Of a stretch of 64,000 bases of DNA, positions 1-12,490 are shown piece by piece. Made by a program: the position numbers and the translations under genes. The notes under the pieces were generated by a model. It saw only the letters and a program-made list of their open reading frames with translations, had not been told where the DNA came from and made no database searches. How positions within the stretch are numbered: position 1 is the stretch's first letter; each line of letters begins with the position of its first letter. The stretch covers positions 41,374,001 to 41,438,000 of the forward strand of contig CM069870.1 in the NCBI GenBank assembly GCA_036172665.1. The letters run 5' to 3'. The DNA comes from Prosopocoilus inquinatus (taxonomy: Eukaryota; Arthropoda; Insecta; Coleoptera; Lucanidae).

Positions 1-420
1 GAGAATAAATCTTTATTTAGAAATATGAAAATCCAATATGGCGGCCATAAGAAAAAAAAAGTTGACAATCGTATCTCTGCAATTTTGACAGCCCGGGTAA
101 ATGTAATGACATATTTATATTCTACGTAAAAAATTGCCTTAATAAGGTGTAAGTTATAAATGTCTAGCTTTATCGGTTTTCGATTTAAAAAATAAAAACC
201 AAAATGAAAAATTTTAGTTTTTTCTCAATAACTTAAAAACGAAAAGGAATAATTTAAATTGCTTTTCAGTTTATTAATTAGCATAAAAATATGCAACTTT
301 GGCCTGATTTAAGCGACATCGTATCTCTTAAGATAAGTGAGATCCCCATGCTTGGGCTCGAAAAATGTACAGCCTGTATATTCCTGAGTTTAAAATAACA
401 CGACTTAACCTAACCTAGCC
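1..420. other. AT-rich sequence, no gene seen
   Basis: No coding frame, RNA gene or repeat that I can support. A stretch near 13-36 is the reverse complement of one near 17,210-17,236, which may mark two ends of an unrecognised old repeat. Confidence 0.5.
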
Positions 421-1850
421 ATACAGGATGTAACAAAAAACCAGCCGCTACTTCAGCGACGTATTCTACAGGACAAAACAAAGAAAGAGTTCTTGTAAAC
501 ATGTATACAGGGTGTTCATGGGAAGCAGCAACAATAATTAACTTTCTTATTTGCCTATTTATGAGGCCCTGCCCAGTTTTATGGCAATACCGAAAATACA
601 AATGACTATCAGGTTTTTGAGATTTTCAGTTGTTTTTAACTATTTTTTAATAAAATGTGCTTTTTATCATCGCATCACGTTCAGGACGTCAAATTAATTA
701 TGTTTATAAAATATTATCTTCCAAAGCGTACTATTTTTTTTTATTTGGTAAATAAATCTTGATGAGGAAATTGTCTTCAAGAGTTAACTTTTTTATTTGA
801 AATTTCACGAGGTTATCTTATTATTATCTTAAATTAGGGAAGTTTTATTTATATATATATATTTTATTTGTTGTTATTTTTTAACGGAATATCAGCTTCT
901 TATCACTGCACCCCGTTCAGGATGTCTAATTAAGTTCGTCTCTTTATTAATTTAATTATTTTCTAACTATCGATACGGTTTTGCGCGAGCAGCCCGTACA
1001 CATGTTTAAATGATTTTTTCTACATTTACTTTAACATCTTAAATAAAAATAAATCTTCAATTTCATAATTTCAATTATTTAAGTATAATATAAAAACAGT
1101 TGATATTTAGATATAGGTTTATCTGAACGTTTCTCTTCATTTTGCTCAGTAGAATCTTTTAGAAGCTACTTTAGAGACGTACCATACGTATCAAAACAAA
1201 GAATAAAAAACCTATATACAGCGCGTTCGCGTGAAGCCGTATCAATAACTTGAAAAGAAATTTTGAGAGACGTGCTGTACTAGACATCCTGATGTGTTGC
1301 CATAAAAAATCTAATATTCCATTCAAAAAGTTGAAAACAACTGAAAATCTAGAAAACCAAACAGTAATATGTTTCTCCGATACTGCCATAAGATCTAGCA
1401 GAAAAAGTCCTGAAACTTTCCTGCTTTAAGTCATCTCATAAAATTTCAAATAAAAAAGTTAGCTATTGTAGACATTTTCCATGTACACAAATATTAATTA
1501 CGGAATAATTAAAAAAGTAAACTTCTGTAAATAATATTTTGGACACATAAGTAATTCGATGCCGTGAACGCGATGCGATGATGAAAACACTAAGTTTTCT
1601 GAAAAGATGTTAAAAACAATTGAAAAACCTTATAGTCATTTGTTTTCCCACATTGCCATAAAATTGGCCCGGAAAAATCCTGAAACTTTTCTAATAAATT
1701 ACTTCGTAAAAATTCAAATAAGAAAATTATCTATTATTGCGACTTTCAGTGAACACCCTGTATAAATTTATATGAACCTTTTTTTTGTTGTTTTTATCTG
1801 TAGAATACGTCCCTGAAGTAGCGGCCTATATTTTTGTTACACCCTGTATA
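421..1850. repeat. Foldback element with long, diverged inverted arms
   Basis: The left arm (421 to about 790) starts ATACAGGATGTAAC. The right arm (about 1,490-1,850) is its diverged reverse complement and ends GTTACACCCTGTAT. Matching blocks include the GCCGCTACTTCAG block, the TTTATGGCAAT block and a block just inside. A third, weaker copy lies at about 1,145-1,400 in both orientations, so the core is composite. No coding capacity is seen; short ORFs here are translations of the repeat. I see no clear target duplication. Confidence 0.7.
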
Positions 1851-2465
1851 CAAAAATGCTTCGTTAAGCCGATATTCCGCTTCTTTGCTTACTAAGAAAG
1901 AGTTATTGGATCAAGGGATCCTTGAGTCGATTTGGATTAAATGAGTTACGAATTCGCATAGGGAGGTAAGTTACATTTACAGTTAATTTTAAGCAAGTAT
2001 GTAATAGAACATCTAAATATTACGATTTAAGTACGCAATAAAATCTAATGTGTCCTTTAAAATACTGACTGAGCTTTTCTAGATGAGTCATGAATCAAAT
2101 CCAAATGATTTGACAGTTTGGGTATTTTAGTAATATAGGTTATAAAGTGTAAACACTAAAAAATATAAAACAAGCCATTAAAAAATGGACTTTGATGTTT
2201 TTTTTTTTTTTAATTCGGGCTGCACAATAAGAAAAAATAATAATATTTACTAGATAAAAGAGGTGGACAAGTATTCCCTAATTATAGTTATATATTTTAG
2301 TATTAAATAAATAAAAAAACAGATACTATATTTAAATAATTTAGTGTTACATAAGTCACTCAGAAACTCAGTAATTATCAATGGCGAGTGATTCTAACCT
2401 ATCTGCAAGTATCCCGCACAATCAAAAATGTTGAATTATTAGTAATAGTTGCATCGAAAGCTCAA
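1851..2465. other. No gene seen
   Basis: AT-rich sequence between two repeats. A poly-T run lies near 2,198. No frame with protein-like composition was found. Confidence 0.4.
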
Positions 2466-3932
2466 ACACGCTGCTCCAATAAATTAACGCACCATACAAT
2501 AAAATACGAAATTTTCGTCTTTTCATTCAAAAATTATAGTAACTATCATTGCTTTGAAATAGTTTAGCATATGAGGTTCATTTCAACATTTATTTACATT
2601 TGATTACCACTTAATGGTAATTACATAAAATTAAATCAAGTGTAGATTCATTAACCCTAAAATCAATTTCAATTTTAATGTCTAAATTTCGGTTTTATTT
2701 TTCAAGTGACTATTATTTTTTGCTTTTGTTTCTTCGTCGTTATGCCATACGAATTTCGAAATTTGACTGGCTGTTCGAAACTTGATCAAAGAAGAATGCA
2801 CTGAAGCAGTGGTATTGTTAGAAGAACGCTGAAGCTATTATGTCTCCAATGGTGCAAACATATAGAGAGATTGGTAATTATTCTCGAAGGCCTAGGAAAG
2901 GCTAATAATGTAGTGCAACAAGCCGTATTCAGACTGTTTTTTGAAACTTTTTGCTTTAGAACGAAGATTCGTCACAAGCAATAGTTTCCAATTTGAATTA
3001 AGGGAAGTGCACGGGGTTCTAATTAGTATCGAAACTGTTAACGTCTTGGGATGTCATGTATCTACTCAAGGTCCACCCTTGTTTACGGAACACAGAGATC
3101 GCTTGGAATTTGCTAGATTACATTGATTTGGTTACAGGACGATTGGAGTCGAATTCTGTTTACGGACGAATCTAGATTTTGTTTTTACAAGTGTGATAAA
3201 CGTGTTCATGAATACCAACGACCAAATGAGCGGTATGATCACTGCAACATTTGAATACCACATTATTTGGCAGAAGCATTTTTACAACATGAGTGGGAAT
3301 TTCTTTGACAGCCCACAGAGATATAGTGGTGTTAAATAATGGAAATCTTTATGCATTTCGGTACGTAATGAATATCCTATAAGAACATGTCGTGCCAACT
3401 CAGTTCTACATCGGACGTACTTTTTTATAAAAGCAAGATAATGTTCGACCCCACCGTATTCGGAAAGTTCAAAATTGCTTAGAGGAGATTGAAGTCTATG
3501 CCATAGTTTATCCAGCAGGGAGTTCAGACCTCAGTCCCTTTTAGCATATCTGGTGCACACTTGGTAGACGTTTGAAAGCACTCTGAGACATTGTTCGAAC
3601 CAAGACAATAACTTGGAAGAGATGTGGCATTGACTTGTGGAAATGTGGAACGGATTGGAACAAAATGACGTAACTTCGGTTATTTTAAGTGTGGATAGAG
3701 GTGAAAATACTCGACATTGATTACATTTATTCAAAAATTTTGTTTCCTGAATTTTTCGACTTTTGATTTTATTGGCTTTAATTGTAATTACTTTACTTAA
3801 TAATTTTATAACACATTAAACAGTAAGTTATTAAACTGCTTCAAATAAACGTCAACTGCTTCAAATTTTACATAAAAAACGAAAAATCTTATTTTGCTGT
3901 ATGGTGCTTTAATTTCTTGGAGCAGTGTAGTA
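2466..3932. mobile_element. Tc1-like DNA transposon relic with its TIRs
   Basis: The left end (from about 2,467) reads CACGCTGCTCCAATAAATTA and continues with a GCACCATACA block. The right end (to about 3,930) is the reverse complement, with GCACCATACA again and CTGCTCCAAGAAATTA. The match runs about 55 bp with scattered differences. A TA flanks the right end, as expected of Tc1/mariner insertion. The element holds one broken plus-strand transposase gene. Length, about 1.45 kb, is normal for the group. Confidence 0.75.
2790..3722 (+). pseudogene. Tc1-like transposase, decayed
   Basis: This is the remains of a DDE transposase of the Tc1/mariner superfamily. Successive frames encode a helix-turn-helix-like N-terminal part (about 2,800-2,900), then a block with HRDRLEFARLH (about 3,090-3,126), then directly after a frame change an ILFTDESRF block (about 3,150-3,178) that holds the expected second catalytic Asp region. 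A later block includes RPHRIRKVQN and SDLSPF (about 3,445-3,545). The family normally runs about 340 residues in one frame. Here the frame changes several times and stops are frequent, so no functional product is expected. It sits between matching TIRs, which fixes its identity as the gene of that element. Confidence 0.7.
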
Positions 3933-5800
3933 TTTTTGCTAATTTTTAAATATATGTATAATACCTACTTATTTATGAATCAATACTAAACGACACATTA
4001 CATAAGATAATGTATCAATTAGAAAAAAAGATACTCACTCTGGTACGGAGTGACTCCGACCCTCCCTACTACTCCGAGTAGCCACCAGGGTAGGGGGTAT
4101 GCACCCTCGAGCTCGATGTAGTTTTATTTTTTAAGCATTCTGTTTTTTAGTTCCTTAAGTACTAGTTGTAAGCGAATTTGTATTTAGTGATTAATAAAGT
4201 ATTACAAAACTTGAGTACTCTTCCTCCAAGCAACCGAACACACTCATTTTGAGAAATTAAGTAGAAATTTGTAACTCATGTATAACAGTTGTTCGACAAT
4301 TTTGTAGCTATTTTAGTAATAATATGTTGATCTAGTTTTATAGACCATTTGGTTTATTTGAAGAATAAAAATTTAAATACAGCTTGTTCAGATAAATTAT
4401 GGCACATATACACAGATCAAAAATTTAATTAACAAAGCAGATCGAAACTTCTTGATGACGGTAATTAATTAATTATTTTTAATTATTATTGCTTCAGCAA
4501 TAATGGCAATATTGCATTAGCAACAGGGGCAATATTCAACAAAAATCAGTTAATAATTGAAAAAATGATCTCTGCATTCTCAAACATTGTTTTCCAACAA
4601 CATAACATTTTTGTCACGATCTATTTCAATGAACCTTGATACGAGCTATTATTTCCACTTATTTTCGAAATGGTTGTGTGCTCCCATAAATTTGGCGCTG
4701 GGAGCCTGCTTTCTTCGTGTGCGTACTTTCAGTCACAAAACCTACAGTCAAATGTTTAACAAGTATTAATACATCATAATAATAAATACTTGTTCCAAGT
4801 CGCTTTTTTCAAATTTGCTGCATATCAATATTTAGCCCCTATGTGCGAATTTAATACGAAGAAAACACTAACACGTCCTTTTCTTTAACTTGAAAATAGT
4901 TGCTATATATTTGCCTCCGGTTTCTTTCGCGTTCTGACTCGAGTTTTACTTGTATTCTATGGCCTTCCTCCTAAATTTATCTGCCTTGTAATATCCTTAG
5001 AAACTATTATCAATACAATTGTCTTCAGGGATTTTACGGGGACATTTTAAAAGGAGGTAAAAAGGCCACACCCAAGTTTTGTTTTTGTGTTTATGCAAGC
5101 AAGTCTGCCTGTCGGAGTAAAAATTGGTTAGCTCTATGAAATTCAATTTCTCAAATTCTGGATAGAAGCCTTTTTGAAAAAAAATCATCTAAAATTTGAC
5201 ATTATTCATATTTCTTTGGCAGTATTCGTTATCTACTACTATCACTGTGGTAGTGTAGTGGATTTCTACCTCGTTAGAAGATAAACTGTAGAAAATGTAA
5301 CGCTTCAAGTTATATCGGCTTCGTTCGTTTAAGAGTAGCGAACATTGTACACAATGTCCCAACGATGCGCATTTCTTCAGTGAGGCCTATGGGAACAGCA
5401 TAAACGGAAAACAGGTTACGAACGTGATACTACGATGACGATTATGCAAAGATACTTTTTAAAACTGGAATTGTTTCTCTAGTAATACGACCAGCAATGT
5501 TTCATGTTAAAGTAAAATCACGGTTGCATTAGTCAAAGAGGTAGATACTCCTAGTTATTATTTATCACTTGCTTCAAATAAAAACGAAATTTAGAAAATT
5601 AAAAGTTTGAACAGTATATCAAACTAATTTAACGGTAAAAATCGTTGTAAATTCGCTTGTAAATACTTATTCTTATTATAAGGATTGTGAGATTTAGCTT
5701 TGTTTTAATTTACCAAATTTATAGCAATATTTATAAACAATAAAAATGTTATACAAAAAACTGAAATAATAACTACAAGACAATAATTGTTCTAAATAAA
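3933..5800. other. Intergenic, no gene seen
   Basis: About 1.9 kb without a supportable gene. A small G/C-rich block near 4,035-4,115 with repeated ACTCCGA and GGGTAGGGGG motifs stands out from the AT-rich surroundings. I could not assign it. Confidence 0.4.
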
Positions 5801-6365
5801 CAGATAAAATAGCGACATGTTACGATCGCTTTTTGACCTGACATTGCAGTAGGATAGACAAATTGAAGCGGGATTTGCTCCTAGTAAGTCCCCCATGCAA
5901 GGCGGCCATGCTTGCTGTCAAAGCATAATGAAATTTTTAGAAAAATTTTGTGCAAATCGTTCTTGATTGCAGTGAAACAGCTGTCCAGAGGCTGCTCGAG
6001 GTTTTCACTGCAATCAAGAACGATTTGCACAAAATTTTTCTAAAACTTTCATTATGCTTTGACAGCAAGCATGGCCGCCTTGCATGGGGGACTTATTAGG
6101 AGCAAATCCCGCTTCAATTAGTCTATCCTACTGCAATGTCAGGTCAAAAGGCGATAGTAAGATGTCGCTATTTTATCTGTTCATCATTCTTACATCGCAA
6201 TTGGGAATAAATTGGGCAAGTCGTTTTTGGTCTGCAGTGGGAATGTCGAGCTACGTCTCTGCTGAAGAAGCCCCAAGCAGGGCTGAAACAGCTGTTCAGA
6301 GGCTGCTCGAGGTTTTCACTGCAATCAAGAACGATTTGCACAAAATTGTTCTAAATAAAGATATA
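5801..6365. repeat. Foldback repeat family FB1, copy 1
   Basis: Arms 5,801-5,979 and 6,004-6,180 are near-perfect reverse complements, from the outer ATAAAATAGCGACAT block to the inner TTGATTGCAGTGAAA block. They are separated by a short centre with CAGCTGTCCAGAGGCTGC. A further partial unit follows to about 6,365. The same family recurs at about 10,440-10,690, 14,083-14,590, 17,060-17,190 and 52,985-53,640. No protein-coding content; ORFs across it are repeat translations. Confidence 0.85.
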
Positions 6366-6830
6366 CAGGGTTACAATTAATTAAAGGCCCATCGTGAGGT
6401 TGGTTAAACTACAAAAAAGGCGCACTGATTCGAATATTTTGTTTACTTATTACCACAGAGTCATAAAATTCTGTAATTTTTTGTTAAATTCCATAGACAA
6501 TCTAACACCGTCAGAAAAATAGCCTAGGATTGACAGTTTCGCAGATACGACTGTCAACTGTTTTTTTCTCTTGTGGGAGTTATCTTAGACATTCATATCA
6601 TGTGATACAAAAATGAAATAATTTTAATTCTCAGTGATTGTAAACATTCGACGAATTACCGAATTTTATGATTTATGATGTTAATAAATAAGCAAGACAA
6701 TCTAGAATTTTAAAATTGAGATTCAGTTTTTGTTGGAAAATATTTCAGAAATCAAAAAAGATAGAAGAGGTTTTTATTGCACATTATGTTTATGTTATCT
6801 CTATAATCAGAAAAAAATGCGTTCTAAATT
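6366..6830. other. No gene seen
   Basis: AT-rich spacer between FB1 copy 1 and the pogo-like end. Nothing recognisable. Confidence 0.4.
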
Positions 6831-7196
6831 TAAAAAAAAATGCGGACTCCCTAATAACCGGACACGGACACATGCGATAACCTATGTAGTTTTCTCTCCA
6901 TTAAGCGGACGGTATCTTCCCAAAATATGGGGACTTCTTCAAAAGCGCATGTGTTTCATGTTTGTTCTGTTCTTGTGGAAATGTATATATTTGAAATTTC
7001 ATTTTAAGTTTTTACTAAGAATTTTTACATCAAATAAACATTATAATATGTTTTAATATGTTTCACCTTTTTCTGTACACACAGTATTACCTTCATAAAT
7101 GCACATTTAAATACATTCGTCTCTTTAGCGGGCATCTATATTAACCGGACAAATTTTGGGCGACCAGAGGTGTCCGCTTAAGAGATAATACACTGT
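6831..7196. mobile_element. Possible pogo/Tc1-type transposon remnant
   Basis: The right end carries an AACCGGACAAATTTTGGGCG block and then a GTGTCCGCTTAAGAGATAA block ending in TACACTGTA. Related CCGGACAC and TTAAGCGGACGG motifs occur near 6,855-6,910. Such CTCTTAAGCGGACA-type ends are characteristic of pogo-like elements. The left terminal repeat was not found, so limits are approximate. The 108-codon ORF across it has no recognisable transposase motif. Confidence 0.4.
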
Positions 7197-8224
7197 AGTT
7201 GCAAATAATTTTAAAATATACCGCCTGAAGTATAGTATCACTTCCGTTTTTCCCTTCATGCTATTCTCACAGGCCTTATAGAAGAATTACACTTCGATTT
7301 TTTTAATTTATTCACGGAAATTAAAAAAAAATATGTGTAATCAATAAACGCAGTGCTAAAAATTATTACTAAAAAAGTATTTTAATAACGTTGATATAAC
7401 TAAATTATGAACTGCAACGCAATAAATTCAAACCAATTCAAACCATTTTATTCTGCAGTAAGGAAAAGGACAGAATGTTTTCTTCGTCTTCACAAAGCAG
7501 AGGCGACACCCCTAATAAGATTGCAGCTTGCTTTTATTGCTTGCCTTTATTGACAAATCATCGTTTATTGTGATGAATGACGTTTTTCATTTCTTAAACA
7601 TTTCCAGTAGGATTCGAAGGCAACTTACAGAACAATGTAGCTTTTACGATTGATGCGCCTAATTTTCTCGGATAGATGCCGACCGATACGTGATACTTTT
7701 ACATTTAGCCTATCCGGATGCTAAGTTGAATTTATCAGGTTCACTATGCTTTGCAACAACGACGTGACTTTTCCGATGGCGCCAATATTGAGACAGTGTT
7801 CGCTGTTTAAGGAGATCAACTTAGTTTGCGAACGGAAGGTGCCTGTGCAGTATTAAATGAAAGGAGAAATATACAAAGCACGTAAATGATTTGTTTTTGT
7901 TTTACAACGTAAAACAAAAAAACGTATTTATTAAAATCATGGTGGAAAGTTATTAAAAACATATGAATATTTTTCCGATTGAAATCTGCTTTAGTAAAAT
8001 ATAAACAGTTATAAATGAAACAAAATTATTTTTGATCACTCTCGTATTCTCTAAAGAACTTATTTTTACAATGATCAAAAGTATAGCAGACTTGTATCGA
8101 AACATACATTTTTGCAGATCATTGCTCGCCATTTAAAGACACAAAAAAGGTAATGGTAATAAGTGAAAGAGAAACTTAAGAACAATGACGTAGTTTATAT
8201 TATTCTTTATTATGTAGACAATGT
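7197..8224. other. No gene seen
   Basis: About 1 kb of AT-rich DNA with no supportable coding frame, RNA gene or repeat. Confidence 0.4.
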
Positions 8225-8840
8225 AAACAATATTATTTTATTGCTGGGAATGCCATATTTAATTAATTTTCTAATTATTTTAAATCAACCGGCTAAAACT
8301 CAGAGGGTGCTTTAGACGGAAGTTCTCGATCGCTTTCATAGCGCTTTCATATTCTGCAAACAGAATGTTTATGCAAATGCTGGATGGAAAATTATGAACG
8401 TTTGAAGTTGGTACTGTTTATTGCTCCGAGCGTCACTTTTAATTAATTTCTAATTACTTCAAATCAACCGGCTAAAACTCAGAGGGTGGTTTAAACAATA
8501 TATCTCGATCTGCGCTTTCATATTCTGCAAACAGAATGTTTATGCAGGTGCTGGATGGAGAGTTATGAACGTTTGAAGTTGTTACAATTTTATTGCTCCG
8601 AGCGTCACTTTTAATTAATTTCTAATTACTTCAAATTAACCGGCTAAAACTCAGAGTGTAGTTTAAACGATATATCTTGATCTGCGCTTTCATATTTTGC
8701 AAACACAATGTTTATGCGAATACTGGATGAAATGAAAAGATATGGATGTTCAAACTTAGTATTATTTTATTGCTGGGAATGCCATATTTAATTAATTTTC
8801 TAATAACTTTAAATCAACCGGCTAAAACTTTCTAAAGGCA
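8225..8840. repeat. Tandem repeat, about 3.5 units of 172-179 bp
   Basis: The block CAACCGGCTAAAACT recurs near 8,287, 8,466, 8,638 and 8,816, giving periods of about 179, 172 and 178 bp. Each unit also carries a CTTTCATATT block, an ATGTTTATGC block and a GAACGTTTGAAGTT-like block. The two middle units are closest to each other and the outer ones are more diverged. The unit length resembles an insect satellite monomer. No ORF spans the units. Confidence 0.85.
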
Positions 8841-10439
8841 TTTATAAATAGATATGGATGATTACTTTATGACTACGTGAAAATTTTCAGTGAAAGCAAT
8901 TATTTTGTTGCAATATATGAATAATGACTTATGCTGGTTAAAATAGTCATAGTTAACTTAATATCAAATATTTTTTCAGTTTCTTCAGGTGAGGGGAATC
9001 TACACATTATATTCTTTGTAACAGATTGAATATTATTGATCTGTGATCATTATTTTGGCGGTGGCAGCGTTTTGAAATTTCATAATTGATTGCTAACTTC
9101 TCATTGGTATATGTTCTTACATGACGGGAATTACCTAAAAAAATCGTTCAGGTCCTGAATTTATTTATTTATTTTTATTTAAACCACTGAAAGTACGATA
9201 AATTGTATGAGTAAATATCCTAAAAGATTCTGAGACGAATGAAAATATTTTACAGCACGTTCCTTAAGTTGATTATAGAAAAGTGATAATAACACACAAA
9301 TTATAAATCTTAAGACCATAAAATATGACATAGTTGGAAGGCTCGAAGAAAGGACTATTCAAATTCCACGTTTCATTTGAAAAAAGCGATTAATATTACA
9401 ATACGCGAACTGAATCGTAGTGTCGTTGACAGTCGCTGGCTTTTTAAAACTGATGAACATTGTGAAGGTAGAGAGATTTAGAAATATTTTGGTCCAAGAT
9501 TGATTGTCGTATCATTAAGATTGACAGTTTGACAGACGATGAAATATGACCCAATATTTTGCATAAAATTAAAAATAACTTAGTAAATACTAAAAATAAG
9601 TAAGTATAATGTTATATCATTTTCATCGTCTGCTCAAGGGCTAACCGAAACTGTAATAAATTACATAGTGTTCCATTTAAAAAATGGTAAGTTAGGTTTG
9701 TGACTTATTAAATGAATAGCGTGTATATTTGAAAATAATTTTAAATTATGCGGAATGGAAACCTACACAACTTTTGCTAAGACCTTTTCGTGATAAAATG
9801 AATTTAAAGGGCCATTATTGGACTTTTCCAGAAGTTTGGGACACCCTGTACACTTTAAAATTTGCGATTTTTACTCTCAGAAAAGTTTGATTTCTCTTGC
9901 TGTTTCGTAATCATTGTAACGGAGTATTATGATACCCCGTTGTGGAGTACTAAAACACTCGGTTTCTCTCCGAAGAAATGCAAAAATTACAAAAGTACTT
10001 ACAAATTTTTCGGTCATAGCTACCTTGTTAGTAAACTGGTTAAACTTTTTAGAAGATTTTTGCCATTTTAAAAGAAATTGGCTGCATCATTTAAAGTTCG
10101 AAATATGACATTAAGTGCATTTTCATATTCCGAATAATATTTTCCTTTACAGTTTTGCTCTGAAATTTACAAGAGAGCCAATAATTGCAATATTTAGTTT
10201 TACGTACTATTTTGCTATGTCTGAAAAATGATTCAACACGGTGTACTTTGAAATTGGGGAATTCAAGGGGGGCGGTGTGGTAGCGCAGCAGGACATTATG
10301 ATTTACGCTAATGTATATTCAAATGTTCGTTGGTATGCAATACACACATTCAAAAATAATGAAAAACAAGTCTTGTCAAAGAAACTCTTTCGCATTTAAT
10401 TTTTTTGGGCAACAATCTCGCATCCACAACAAAAAGCAG
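8841..10439. other. No gene seen
   Basis: About 1.6 kb without a supportable gene. A CACCCTGTACA motif near 9,843 resembles the end of the 421-1,850 foldback family, but I found no partner for it. Confidence 0.4.
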
Positions 10440-10690
10440 CATCCACGACTGCAAGCGAGTCAGCGCGGGGACACTTTCATTATGCTTTGACGGCAAGCAC
10501 GGCCGCCTTGCATTGACGACTTATTATGTAGCAAACCCGCTTCAATTTGTCTATCCTACTGCAATGTCAGGTCAGAAAGCGATGGTAGGATATCACTATT
10601 TTACCTATTCATCACTATTACATGGCATTTGCGAATAAATTGGACAAGTTGTTTTTGGTTTGCAGTGAAAATTTCGAGCTACAACAACTG
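10440..10690. repeat. FB1 foldback family, copy 2 (single arm)
   Basis: Carries the FB1 blocks for the GCTTTGACGGCAAGCA region, the CCGCCTTGCAT region, the CTTCAATTTGTCTATCCTAC region and the CAATGTCAGGTCAGAAAGCG region. The opposite arm is missing, so this is a truncated copy. Confidence 0.75.
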
Positions 10691-10726
10691 ACAACTTGTT
10701 TATTCACTTTTTCCACTGCTGATGAA

Positions 10727-10762
10727 GCAATCAATCGATAGCGAAACGCTGAATGCTTTTCC
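10727..10762 (+). ncRNA. Hammerhead-like core, incomplete
   Basis: CTGATGA is followed by one A, then GCAATC, loop AATC, GATAGC, then GAAAC. This matches the conserved CUGANGA...GAAA core with a stem II of six positions (one mismatch) and a 4-nt loop. I could not find a convincing stem I or cleavage triplet, so it may be a decayed ribozyme from a Penelope-like or similar element, or a chance match. Confidence 0.3.
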
Positions 10763-11117
10763 ATTTATATTCTGTCCGGCTATTTTTTACACATCTCTTT
10801 AACACTCCTACAATAAATGATTTCACAAATATTTGTAAATGTCCGCAGCTGCATTTCATCATATTTCGTGGAAATTAAATTGAATGTTCATTCTGAACGC
10901 CGAGGCAGAAACGATTTCTATGCTTAACAAGGCAGTACAATTGTACGACTTCAGTCGGACTTAATCTAGTGCCCTGATGGAACAAAAATTCGTTAGATTT
11001 TATCACAGCTTGTCCCCTTTATTCCGGACTGGTATGTTTGCGATTGTTGCGTTTTTCGCGTAAATTATTATTGTTGTGTTTTTATTATTGTCGTGCTTTT
11101 GTTCCCTTGCAGGATTA

Positions 11118-11240
11118 TCGTAACGGCTTTCTTTAAGCAAGCTTTTTGGTACCGGCTTTGTTTAAGCAACCTTCTTGTATCGGCTTTTTTCAAGCAACCT
11201 TTCGTACCGGCTTTATTTACGTATCGGTTTAAGTATAACT
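11118..11240. repeat. Short tandem repeat, unit about 36 bp
   Basis: About three to four diverged units, each with a CGGCTTT block, a TTTAAGCAA block and a GTACCGG or GTATCGG join. Function unknown. Confidence 0.7.
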
Positions 11241-11846
11241 ATGCGTATCAGTTTCCGTTTTGGCTCACGTAGTGATTTAATTTGAATTATTCTTCTGAGA
11301 CGACCCTTTCCTTTTAACATTGATATTGATTAGCGTAGGACTTACAACAGCGATATCACCTGGACTAACAAAATAAGAAAACGACAGTTAGGTGGAAGTT
11401 ATCATGTTTTTCATAACTGTAGATTTAGGCCAACTTCCTCGGCATATCGGAATAATTCCACGCTTGGTTTAAATATTATCATTTGATGTCAGAATTTGTT
11501 CACCGTTTATGTAAAGCCGGTGTTGGATCTGTTATTAGTTATTTTGTTCTGAATTTACATACAGGGGCGTGAGTAAAGCGGAAAGGTTGGTTATTCATTT
11601 GACGTTTTGGTGGTTCTTTCTGTGTTAAACCGTTTTACAAAATTCCACGACAACTATACGAAGGTTATCTGGCAATCGGTTCAATATGCCATGTTATGGA
11701 CAGGTACCGTTTGTTTATCTTATGGGTTTGAGACTGAGTCCACTTTAAATTTAAAACATAAAGGAGCAGCTAGCTTAAGAAGTTTTCTGAACCACATCCT
11801 AATTTGCCGGCCTGTAATTTTTTTTTTTTGGAATCTGTAAGCAAGC
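11241..11846. other. No gene seen
   Basis: No supportable coding sequence. The 77-codon ORF at 11,607-11,840 ends in a poly-T-derived Phe run and has no recognisable motif. Confidence 0.4.
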
Positions 11847-12011
11847 AAGGAGTACATTGAACGACCGCAACAGTTAGCGGAACTAAAATTAAACAATCAA
11901 GAAGTTGCACGTATGATACAGCGAGTAATTGAAAATTTTGTTACACTCCGAGAGTGCATAAACGGTGACGATGCCCACTTATCAAGAGATATTGAAAATA
12001 AAATAAAATGA
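11847..12011 (+). pseudogene. C-terminal fragment of a Tc1/mariner-type transposase
   Basis: The frame encodes a 54-residue tail with RPQQLAELK, ARMIQRVIENFVTLRECI and a DDAHLSRDIEN end before a stop. This layout (a PQ-x-L-x-ELK block, a helix with NF, then a CI-x-x-x-x-x-HL end) is the usual tail of insect Tc1/mariner-superfamily transposases. A similar tail appears at 51,063-51,127. The catalytic part is absent upstream. Confidence 0.5.
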
Positions 12012-12400
12012 CGTCTTACTTAACAAACACTGTAGAAACATTCATGTTAAAATAAAAACCTGTTTTAAATACAGGACTTTTACATTTCCCGCTTCACTGG
12101 TGGATCCTGTAAATGTTAGTTAATATTTAGGTTTTGACATTTCATTAAGCAATCCGTTGTTTATTATGATAATAATATATATTGAACTACTGTACCAGTG
12201 GTGTAGAAATTTACAATTACAAATTACAAAGACAAAAAGTAGTTAGTAGGTATACATAATAAAATAAACTAATATTACCTTGATCTAAATTCTTTTTCAT
12301 GTAAATTTAGTTTTTCATATCGTTCAAGTTTTGATTTAATAAAGGTGCAGATACACTTTCAATTTTAAATAAATGTTTCACTGTCGAATTGGAAATAGTA
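12012..12400. other. No gene seen
   Basis: AT-rich, no supportable feature. Confidence 0.4.
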
Positions 12401-12490
12401 CGCAACATTTCAATATCGATTGATAGCTTCGTCAGAAGTGAAAAAAAGTAAACAAACTCCTGATGAAGCTATCAATCGATATTGAAACGG
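12401..12490. repeat. Inverted repeat with two hammerhead-like cores
   Basis: On the plus strand CTGATGA (12,460-12,466), AGCTATC, loop AATC, GATATT and GAAAC (12,484-12,488) follow in order. On the minus strand CTGACGA (from 12,435) is followed by the same AGCTATCAATCGATATT block and then GAAA. The two arms face each other across about 25 bp. The core resembles the motif at 10,727. Stem I is not evident for either. Confidence 0.5.

Noticed and set aside
403..420. TTAACCTAACCTAG as telomeric repeat
   Set aside because: Only two imperfect units, next to a repeat end. Not an array.
6084..6380. 98-codon ORF resembling a 124-codon ORF at 52,903-53,277
   Set aside because: The similarity comes from the FB1 foldback repeat itself; arms translate in several frames and no codon-level conservation is evident.
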